Below, one piece after another: positions 57,880-64,000 of a stretch of 64,000 nucleotides of DNA (position 1 is its first letter; every line of letters begins with the position of its first letter). The DNA comes from Gammaproteobacteria bacterium (GTDB taxonomy: Bacteria > Pseudomonadota > Gammaproteobacteria > Chromatiales > Chromatiaceae). The stretch is taken from contig RZZN01000009.1 of NCBI GenBank assembly GCA_009929855.1, positions 23,180-87,179 on the forward strand. The letters run 5' to 3'. Made by a program: the position numbers and the translations under genes. The notes below the pieces were generated by a model that saw only the letters and a program-made list of their open reading frames with translations, did not search any database and was not told the origin of the DNA.

Positions 57880-58520
57880 GGATGTGCTCCCGACTGGGAT
57901 TGGTTGCGCCGCTGGTTGGTCCGCGCGCTCGTCCGTTTAGACCCCGGGCGCGCGCGCTGACTCGGCTCCTGATCCCCGGCAGGGGTGACCTGCTCGAAAC
58001 CGAGTCGGAAATGACTGAGCCCAGTCCCGGTCTGATCCTTGTTCTCGATGAGGAGCAGACGGGGATTGCCAATCCAGCGCGAGGACTCGATCGCTCGCAT
58101 GAAGGCCGACACCCCGGCATTCGAGCGTGCCCGCCCCTCGACCACGATCGCGCGCCCGGTCTGATCGAGTCGCGTCAGATAGACACCATCAGGCATCGCG
58201 GTCACCAGTGCGTCGAACATCTTGACGATCTCCGGGCGACTGACTTGCAGCTGCTGGATGACGTCCATGCGCGAGAGCAGATCGCTCTTGATCTTGTCGA
58301 GCTCGTCGATCTCCTTGATCTGACGATTCAAGAGCGAAATCTCAGTCTCCAGCAGTCGATTGATCTCCAGCTGAGCGGTGATCCGACCTTCGATGTAGAC
58401 ATGGACGCCGACGGCGGCCAGCAGGGTGATGGCCATCGTCACACCAGCGGCGATGAGAAACTCGATCCGTCGGCGCTTGCGGGCCTCATCGCGCCAAGGC
58501 AACAGATTGATGCGGGTCAT
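57870..58520 (-). CDS. pilN: Type IV pilus alignment protein PilN
   Basis: The 216-residue protein starts MTRINLLPWRDEARKRRR, the invariant PilN motif that inserts into PilM, followed by a single membrane helix (FLIAAGVTMAITLLAAVGV), a coiled coil and a ferredoxin-like periplasmic domain (DGVYLTRLDQTGRAIVVEGRA). The last 35 residues are basic and low-complexity (RARPGSKRTSARTNQRRNQ), an extension not usual in PilN. It overlaps the start of pilO. Confidence 0.95.
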   Translation of the reverse strand: MTRINLLPWRDEARKRRRIEFLIAAGVTMAITLLAAVGVHVYIEGRITAQLEINRLLETEISLLNRQIKEIDELDKIKSDLLSRMDVIQQLQVSRPEIVKMFDALVTAMPDGVYLTRLDQTGRAIVVEGRARSNAGVSAFMRAIESSRWIGNPRLLLIENKDQTGTGLSHFRLGFEQVTPAGDQEPSQRARPGSKRTSARTNQRRNQSQSGAHPWI

Positions 58521-59591
58521 CTAGTCGAATCCTCGCAGCGCCAGCCCGAGGGCCACCAGCATGGAAGGGGCCTCGCGCATCAATTCACGGGCATCGACAC
58601 TGGGCGAGACCGACATGTTGCGAAACGGATTGGCCACCTGGGTCTCGATGTTGAACCGTTGGGAGACCAGTCGATCGATATCAGACATCGCGGCCGGCCC
58701 ACCGGTCAGCAGGATCAGATCGACTCGATTGAATGTCGTTCCCGAGTAGAAGAACTGGAGCGCCCGCCCGATCTGCTGGGTCAGCGCTTCCTTGAACGGC
58801 TCCAGAACATCGCTCTGATAGCCCTCGCCAACCGAGCTCTCACGAATCTTGAGCATGGCCAGATCACGGGCGAGACCATAGCGGCGCCGAACCTCGTCGA
58901 CGAGTTGCTGACCGCCGAAATTCTGCTCGCGTGAATAGACGATCCGCCCCTCGCTCAATACGTGCAAGGTGGTCGTTGCCGCACCAATGTCGACCACCGC
59001 GACGGTCTTGACCGATGGCGGCAGATCCGCCAGGATCAGCTCACAGGCATTCTCGATCGCATAGGCCTCGACGTCGACGACTGCCGGTGTGAGTTGGGCG
59101 GCCTCCAAGGCCGCGACACGATCCTCGACATTCTCGCGCCGCGAGGCGACCAACAAGACGTCGACCAAGCCGGGTTTGCCCTCGGTCGGTCGCACCACCT
59201 GAAAGTCGAGATTCACCTCTTCGAGCGGATAGGGGATGTATTGCTCGGCGTCGAGCTCGATCTGATCCTCCATCTCGGTGTCGCTCAGACTGCCATCGAG
59301 CGTGATGATCTTGGTGATCACCGCCGAGCCCGCGACCGCGACCGCCGCGCGCTTGGCCCTTGTTCGACAGCCCACCACGGCCTTGGCGATCGCCTTGCCC
59401 ACCTGTTCGACATCCGCCACCTTCTTCTCGATCATGACTGCAGGGGGCAGCGGCTCGATTGCGAAATGCTCGACCCGAAACCGAGCACGGGTCTCGGCCG
59501 GCAGCGGCGAGAGCTCGATGAGCTTGATCGCGGTCGAGCTGATATCGATCCCGACGAGTGGTTTGGTCTTGCGCCTGAAGCCCAACATCAT
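58521..59591 (-). CDS. pilM: Type IV pilus assembly ATPase-like protein PilM
   Basis: A 356-residue actin-fold protein from ATG 59591 (MMLGFRRKTKPLVGIDISSTAIKLIELS). The motifs VVDIGAATTTLHVLSEG (phosphate 2) and ILLTGGPAAMSDIDRLVSQR (adenosine) resemble FtsA. PilM forms a cytoplasmic ring bound by the N-terminus of PilN. It is the first gene of the pilMNOPQ operon. In many relatives the divergent neighbour is ponA; here it is not. Confidence 0.95.
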   Translation of the reverse strand: MMLGFRRKTKPLVGIDISSTAIKLIELSPLPAETRARFRVEHFAIEPLPPAVMIEKKVADVEQVGKAIAKAVVGCRTRAKRAAVAVAGSAVITKIITLDGSLSDTEMEDQIELDAEQYIPYPLEEVNLDFQVVRPTEGKPGLVDVLLVASRRENVEDRVAALEAAQLTPAVVDVEAYAIENACELILADLPPSVKTVAVVDIGAATTTLHVLSEGRIVYSREQNFGGQQLVDEVRRRYGLARDLAMLKIRESSVGEGYQSDVLEPFKEALTQQIGRALQFFYSGTTFNRVDLILLTGGPAAMSDIDRLVSQRFNIETQVANPFRNMSVSPSVDARELMREAPSMLVALGLALRGFD

Positions 59592-60076
59592 GATCTCACT
59601 GGTAGAGCAGGAGCGCACTGGAGCGACGACCCATCCGTTCTGAGCACCGCCCTCGATCGCCAAGAATGGATCATCGGTCCCATGATCCAGAAATGACGTC
59701 ATTGAACATCAACAGTGTCAGCGCGCAAAGTGTTTTCGATGATCGGTGGGTACGAGTCAAGCACACCAGACTGCATCGAGATTCCCAGCGCTCAGTCACG
59801 TCCACGAGAACTGCACGACTCCCAGCGTCCGCTCCATGATCATACACTCCCCAAACATACTCGTCGCGTTTCGGTTTTCGGTGTTCGAGCATGACGCGGC
59901 GCGGCTCAGGCATCGCGGTCGGTTGCACGACCGCATCCCGGCGCCCAAGCGCGCTCTCGCCCACCCGAAATGCCCCGAATGTGCTAGAACATCAGCGTGC
60001 CCTGGGTATCGAAGACAAGACGAACAGGCGGGTGGCATCCAAGACACCGCGCCCTCACACGGAGACCGACCCGACG
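59592..60076. other. Divergent intergenic region between pilM and the 60.1-kb gene
   Basis: No believable gene is seen in these 485 bases. The region must carry the pilM operon promoter and that of the divergent gene. A TTGACT near 59755 on the minus strand has no good partner at 16-18 bases, so I assign no promoter. Confidence 0.5.
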
Positions 60077-60685
60077 ATGCCCACACATGATCGCTTCGCC
60101 GCGCTGCGTGAGCGCATGGCCTATGAAGCCGCACGCATCATCCTCGATCAAGGAGCGAGCACGTTCGATCACGCAAGACGCAAGGCGGCCGAGCGTATTG
60201 GTGTCACGGATCGGAGACATTGGCCGAGCAACGAGGCGATTCAAGAAGCGGTGCTGTCGCAACGGCGCCTGTTTCCCGGCGGCCTCGATCAGACCGTCTT
60301 GCGCCGATTCAGAGCGGCCGCGCTCGAGGCGATGGACTGGCTGGAGCCATTCGCGCCACGCCTGATCGGCGACACACTGAGCGGCGCCTTGAATCCAACC
60401 AGCGGCATCGAGTTGCTGCTCTTCGCGGATCGCGCCGAGGACGTCATACTCACGCTGATGGAGCTGCGCATCCCTTGGCGGGAGGGTGAGCGCCTGTTCA
60501 ACTATGGAAGCGGTCAGCGTCGCGCGCATCCGCTGCTGCGCTTCATCGCGGGAGACGTCAGGGTGGAGTTGATCATCCTTCCCCTTCAGGCGCGACGTCA
60601 CCCGCCGCTCGATCACATCAGCGAGCGCCCACTGCGCGGCGCCAGCCGTGACGCGGTCGCCCGTCTGCTCGAGACCGAGCCGTAG
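60077..60685 (+). CDS. Conserved hypothetical protein, nucleotidyltransferase-like (202 aa)
   Basis: The soluble 202-residue protein begins MPTHDRFAALRERMAYEAAR and contains LEPFAPRLIGDTLSGALNPTSGIELLLFADRAEDVILTL-type text: a short Gly/Leu/Ser run followed by an acidic strand as in minimal nucleotidyltransferases. Similar proteins occur in many beta/gammaproteobacteria and are sometimes mislabelled as a UDP-MurNAc-alanine ligase. I see no Mur ligase P-loop here. The C-terminal VELIILPLQARRHPPLDHIS is typical of this group. It ends four bases from the gltA stop, converging on it. Confidence 0.8.
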   Translation: MPTHDRFAALRERMAYEAARIILDQGASTFDHARRKAAERIGVTDRRHWPSNEAIQEAVLSQRRLFPGGLDQTVLRRFRAAALEAMDWLEPFAPRLIGDTLSGALNPTSGIELLLFADRAEDVILTLMELRIPWREGERLFNYGSGQRRAHPLLRFIAGDVRVELIILPLQARRHPPLDHISERPLRGASRDAVARLLETEP

Positions 60686-60688
60686 TGC

Positions 60689-61984
60689 CTAGCGCTTGGA
60701 GATCGGCAAATAATCGCGCTGCGCCGGACCGCGATAGATCTGGCGCGGACGGCCGATCCGGTTGTTCGGATCAGACAGCATCTCCATCCAATGCGAGACC
60801 CAACCGACGGTGCGCGCAACCGCGAACATGACGGTGAACATGTTGCGCGGAATACCCAGTGCCTGATAGATGATCCCAGAATAGAAATCGACGTTTGGAT
60901 AGAGCTTGCGCTCGACGAAATACTCATCGCTCAGCGCGATTTCCTCGAGCCGCATCGCCAGCTCGAACAGCGGATTATTAACGTCGGCGAGCTGCTCGAG
61001 CACTTGATAGCAGACCTCGCGGATGATCTTGGCACGCGGATCATAATTCTTGTAGACGCGATGGCCGAAGCCCATCAAGCGGAATGGATCATCCTTGTCC
61101 TTCGCCTTGGCGATATATTGTTGGACGTTCTTGACATCGCCGATCTGCAGGAGCATGTCCAATACCGCCTCGTTGGCCCCGCCGTGAGCCGGCCCCCAGA
61201 GCGAGGCGATACCGGCGGCGACACAGGCGAAAGGGTTCGCTCCCGAGCTCCCGGCGAGTCGCACCGTAGAGGTGCTGGCGTTCTGCTCATGATCGGCATG
61301 AAGGATGAACAAGAGGTTCATCGCCTTCTCGGCGATCAGTGTCGGCTTGTAGGTCTCGCAGGGCGTGGCGAACATCATATGCAGGAAGTTCGCCCCATAG
61401 CGCAGATCGTTGCGCGGATACATGATCGGCTCGCCGATATTGTGCTTGTAGGCGGCCGCGGCGATGGTCGGCAGCTTGGCGATCAGGCGATGGGCCGAGA
61501 TCTCGCGATGACGCGGATCATGGACGCTCAGCGAATCGTGGTAGAAGGCCGAGAGCGAGCCCACCACACCGATCAGGATGGCCATGGGGTGAGCGTCATA
61601 ATGAAAACCATCGAGAAAGCTCTTGAGGTTTTCATTCAACATGGTGTGATGCGTGATCAGATTCTCGAACTCGACCAGCTGCGCCTCGTTGGGGAGCTCG
61701 CCATATAGCAACAGATAAGCCACCTCGAGAAAGCTCGCCTTGGTGGCCAATTGGTCGATGGGATAACCACGATAGAGCAGGACCCCCTGCTCGCCGTCGA
61801 TGTAGGTGATGGCGCTATGACAGCTTGCCGTCGACATGAAGCCTGGGTCGAAGGTGAAGATGCCGGCTTCCTTGTACAGAGAGGAGATATCGACCGCGCT
61901 CGGTCCAATTGCGGCGGAACGTAACGGAAAATCGAAGGACTCGCCGGTGACATTGTTCGTGACGGTGAGGGTTTGGCTCGCCAT
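60689..61984 (-). CDS. gltA: Citrate synthase (type II)
   Basis: The 431-residue enzyme from ATG 61984 (GGAG about ten bases upstream) condenses oxaloacetate and acetyl-CoA. The N-terminal beta domain ([19 protein letters not shown]) marks the hexameric, NADH-sensitive Gram-negative type. Catalytic parts are visible: [10 protein letters not shown] (His), [13 protein letters not shown] (His, Arg) and the Asp in the C-terminal DFYSGI block. It is downstream of mdh in the same direction, so two adjacent citric-acid-cycle genes may be coregulated. Confidence 0.97.
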   Translation of the reverse strand: MASQTLTVTNNVTGESFDFPLRSAAIGPSAVDISSLYKEAGIFTFDPGFMSTASCHSAITYIDGEQGVLLYRGYPIDQLATKASFLEVAYLLLYGELPNEAQLVEFENLITHHTMLNENLKSFLDGFHYDAHPMAILIGVVGSLSAFYHDSLSVHDPRHREISAHRLIAKLPTIAAAAYKHNIGEPIMYPRNDLRYGANFLHMMFATPCETYKPTLIAEKAMNLLFILHADHEQNASTSTVRLAGSSGANPFACVAAGIASLWGPAHGGANEAVLDMLLQIGDVKNVQQYIAKAKDKDDPFRLMGFGHRVYKNYDPRAKIIREVCYQVLEQLADVNNPLFELAMRLEEIALSDEYFVERKLYPNVDFYSGIIYQALGIPRNMFTVMFAVARTVGWVSHWMEMLSDPNNRIGRPRQIYRGPAQRDYLPISKR

Positions 61985-62187
61985 GGGCTCGCTCCTGACT
62001 AGGCCGGGGACAAGTCCGCGGCGTTGATCGATGTCCGGTTTCGCTTGCTTGGGCGTGCTGTCATGCCGGTTGCGCATCCGACACACGAATTGCACGCAAA
62101 TGTGGCTGACCGGCTGGCAGGGAATACCGACGCCTGGCTGATGCGCGGCGCTGACCGGTCACACCTCAAGGATCTCAGTCGCTGAGC

Positions 62188-63120
62188 TCAGCCGAGCTCG
62201 CGCAACCGCTCGATGTCCGCGCGCACCGCGGCGACCGAGCGATCGAAATCGGCGCGTTCACGTGCATTCAGATCGAGCTCGAGGATGCTCTCGACGCCGC
62301 GGTCACCAAGGACGCAAGGCACGCCCATCGCAAGATCTGACTCGCCATATTCACCTTCGAGTATGGCCACGCAGGAGAGGATCCGTCGGCGATTGTTGAC
62401 GATGGAATCCACCATGGCGACCACGGCCGCGCCGGGGGCATCATAGGCGCTTGAATTCTTGCGCAAGGCCAGGATCTCGGCGCCACCTTGGCGGGTGCGC
62501 TCGATGATGGCGTTGATGCGCTCCTCTGAGATGAAATGGGCGATCGGAATCCCATTCACGGTGCACAGCCGTGGCACTGGGACCATGGTGTCACCATGAC
62601 CACCGAGCACCAGTGTCGTGATATCCACGGCCGAGTACCCAGTCTCCTGCGCGATGAAGCTCGCCATCCGCGCGGCATCGAGCACGCCAGCCTGACCAAA
62701 GACCCGACTGCGATCCCACCCGGTGCGCCGCGACACCCGATAGGTGAGCGTATCGACCGGGTTGGAGACGACCAGGATCATGGCATCAGGGGCATAACGC
62801 AGGATCTGGTCGGTCACCTCGTCGATGATCCGCACATTGGCCTCAAGCACATCCGAGCGCGACATGCCCGGTTGGCGAGGCAATCCGGCGGTGACGATGA
62901 CCAAGTCCGAGTCCTTGAGGATGCGCGCGTCATTGCTGCCACTGATCGAGCAATCGAACTCGAAGAATGGCGCCATCTGCAGGATATCGAGCGCGATACC
63001 CTCTGGAACGCCAGGGCGCACATCGAGTAGCGCGATCTCGCGACACAGCTCCTCCTCGGCAAGGATTTGGGCCGTGGTCTCACCGACTCGGCCGGCACCG
63101 ACGATGCTGATCTTGTTCAC
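62188..63120 (-). CDS. mdh: Malate dehydrogenase (LDH-like type)
   Basis: A 310-residue NAD-dependent dehydrogenase from GTG 63120 (VNKISIVGAGRVGETTA, with the dinucleotide loop GAGRVGE). It shows VTAGLPRQPGMSRSDVLEAN, with Arg residues specifying malate, and the catalytic His in LGGHGDTMVPVPRL. It belongs to the lactate-dehydrogenase-like MDH group, as found in alphaproteobacteria and phototrophs, rather than the E. coli type. The frame is open to 63183 without similarity. gltA follows after about 200 bases. Confidence 0.92.
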   Translation of the reverse strand: MNKISIVGAGRVGETTAQILAEEELCREIALLDVRPGVPEGIALDILQMAPFFEFDCSISGSNDARILKDSDLVIVTAGLPRQPGMSRSDVLEANVRIIDEVTDQILRYAPDAMILVVSNPVDTLTYRVSRRTGWDRSRVFGQAGVLDAARMASFIAQETGYSAVDITTLVLGGHGDTMVPVPRLCTVNGIPIAHFISEERINAIIERTRQGGAEILALRKNSSAYDAPGAAVVAMVDSIVNNRRRILSCVAILEGEYGESDLAMGVPCVLGDRGVESILELDLNARERADFDRSVAAVRADIERLRELG

Positions 63121-63464
63121 CTCTAGAGTCTCCCAATCGATCGCCGAGCACCCGGCGAGGTCGCGTGCACAAACGAGTACCACCAGGCCCCAAGGGTTGG
63201 CGGAACCGGCCGCAAGACCATTCTACACTGCGGGTTCAACGCACGACGCATAGGGAATGACCGCGGATGATTCAGAATTCCGCAAGGGTGTGTCTTGGGG
63301 TCACGCAAGAATCGTGCGCGTCGAATCGGACAGCAGAGGAAGAGAGCGGATTCAAACAGATAGACGCAGCCCGCTGGACCTGGGTGGTCCGCGCGCGCCG
63401 CGTCATGATTCGGCGCTTGGGCCAATGGCGAGCATGGCGCGGAGAGATGGTCCGCGCGAGTGCA
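63121..63464. other. Intergenic region between mdh and rpmE
   Basis: I find no supported gene in these 344 bases. A plus-strand frame from 63267 runs into rpmE in antisense and looks like a shadow. The GTG of mdh needs a promoter here, but none is clear. Confidence 0.5.
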
Positions 63465-63665
63465 TCAGCGCGCGTAACGACGCCTGAACTTATCGACCCG
63501 TCCGCCGGTATCGATCACTTTCTGCTTACCGGTGTAGAAGGGGTGGCAGGCAGAGCACACCTCGACATGTATATCCTTCTTGTTGGTCGAGCGCGTCGAA
63601 AACTCGTTGCCGCAGCTGCAGACCACCTTGATCTCGGCATACGTGGGATGGATTCCTTCTTTCAT
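63465..63665 (-). CDS. rpmE: 50S ribosomal protein L31 (zinc-binding form)
   Basis: The 66-residue protein from ATG 63665 reads [20 protein letters not shown] and [19 protein letters not shown], with the four-cysteine zinc knuckle (two in CSC, two in CSAC) typical of the C+ form of L31. The Zn-free paralogue (ykgM) is regulated by Zur in some bacteria; none is seen here. The frame runs upstream to 63797 through noncoding DNA. Confidence 0.96.
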   Translation of the reverse strand: MKEGIHPTYAEIKVVCSCGNEFSTRSTNKKDIHVEVCSACHPFYTGKQKVIDTGGRVDKFRRRYAR

Positions 63666-63770
63666 GATGACCCTGGCTTTGGCCCCGATCGGGCGCTGAA
63701 AAATCGAAAGAACGCGTAAGCATACAACCGCATTCCCAGTGCCGCAACCACCAGGCCTCCAGATCGATCT

Positions 63771-63822
63771 GGTCTGCTGGCGGGTGAAGATCCTCACTCG
63801 GGGCCTGGAGGCCCCGACTCCT
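63771..63822. repeat. Hairpin repeat, right-hand module copy 1
   Basis: A 52-base unit beginning GGTCTGCTGGCG; its core is TCGGGGCC-TGGA-GGCCCCGA, a perfect eight-base stem. It differs from 63949-64000 at three positions. Confidence 0.9.
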
Positions 63823-63865
63823 TTGGATCCTGGAAGACCCGACTCCTTTGGGGTCCGCGGCCACC

Positions 63866-63929
63866 AGGGGAGTCGGGGCGTCCTCGCCCCGAGGATGAAC
63901 CGTTGCGACGCGGATCCTGAGGTCGCAGG
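63866..63929. repeat. Hairpin repeat, left-hand module
   Basis: Contains the perfect stem TCGGGGCG-TCCT-CGCCCCGA followed by GATCCTGAGGTCGCAGG. A diverged copy of this module is at 31353. It reads as an inverted relative of the right-hand module. Confidence 0.8.
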
Positions 63930-63948
63930 CGCATGGAGGCGTTGAGCT

Positions 63949-64000
63949 GGTCTGCTGGCGTTGGAAGATCCTCACTCGGGGCCTGGAGGCCCCGACTCCT
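63949..64000. repeat. Hairpin repeat, right-hand module copy 2 (at window edge)
   Basis: Second copy of the 52-base unit at 63771-63822, offset 178 bases. It runs to the window edge, so the array may continue beyond it. Confidence 0.9.

Noticed and set aside
59592..60076. Sigma-70 promoter for pilM from TTGACT near 59755
   Set aside because: No acceptable -10 hexamer at 16-18 bases; assigning it would be guesswork.
63267..63719. 150-codon plus-strand frame across rpmE
   Set aside because: Its second half is antisense to the clear L31 gene and its first half has no features.

Overview
This 64 kb window looks like a chromosomal segment of a gammaproteobacterium, most likely a purple sulfur bacterium of the Chromatiaceae or a close relative. 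The DNA is GC-rich, and the genes form chains typical of gammaproteobacteria: rpmH-rnpA-yidD-yidC-mnmE, dnaA-dnaN-recF-gyrB, pilMNOPQ-aroK-aroB-gltB-gltD and glnA-ntrB-ntrC. The taxonomic call is inference; no rRNA or tRNA gene was found. Almost the whole window is core chromosome. I see no phage, insertion sequence or CRISPR array.

Layout. 1-6.3 kb: a type II secretion operon on the minus strand (gspE-F-G-H-I-J-K and the first codons of a gspL-like gene). 6.4-9.3 kb: a WbpM-like dehydratase and a WbpL-like glycosyl-1-phosphate transferase for surface polysaccharide. 9.4-12.8 kb: a DJ-1 protein, a CtpA protease and EnvC. 12.9-16 kb: an ArsR-family regulator with a persulfide-sensor-like cysteine pair, a membrane rhodanese, secB, gpsA and trmL. 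16-22.3 kb: two small unknown genes, then ntrC, ntrB, a DUF4124 protein and glnA. 22.5-27.1 kb: glyQ, glyS, gmhB and plsC. 27.2-35.4 kb: gyrB interrupted by a 516-residue intein, then recF, dnaN and dnaA. 35.7-39.5 kb: rpmH, rnpA, yidD, yidC and mnmE. 39.6-42.5 kb: an orphan ORF, a NikK/NikL-like pair and rpoH. 42.9-45.9 kb: a response regulator and two PilU-like ATPases. 46.2-54.4 kb: gltD, gltB, aroB and aroK. 54.5-59.6 kb: pilQ-P-O-N-M. 60-63.7 kb: an unknown gene, gltA, mdh and rpmE. The right edge is a field of palindromic intergenic repeats.

How the parts work together. Glutamine synthetase, glutamate synthase and the NtrB/NtrC pair sit within about 36 kb. Both glnA and gltB have a good sigma-54 -24/-12 element and NtrC-like palindromes at enhancer distance, so the window holds a readable nitrogen-assimilation circuit. 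The replication block carries three parS-like ParB sites in and beside recF, marking this as origin-proximal DNA; a consensus DnaA box lies upstream of dnaA. Two machines built from related parts share the window: the type II secretion pseudopilus (gsp) and the type IV pilus alignment/secretin complex (pil) with its retraction-type ATPases.

The least ordinary features are the GyrB intein, which starts with Ser, is followed by Thr, splits the protein just before its catalytic TDADVDG motif and has a damaged second endonuclease motif; a duplicated recF-tail/parS module between recF and gyrB; the persulfide-sensor-like ArsR/rhodanese unit; the nikKL pair without its transporter; and a composite hairpin repeat found near both gyrB and rpmE.
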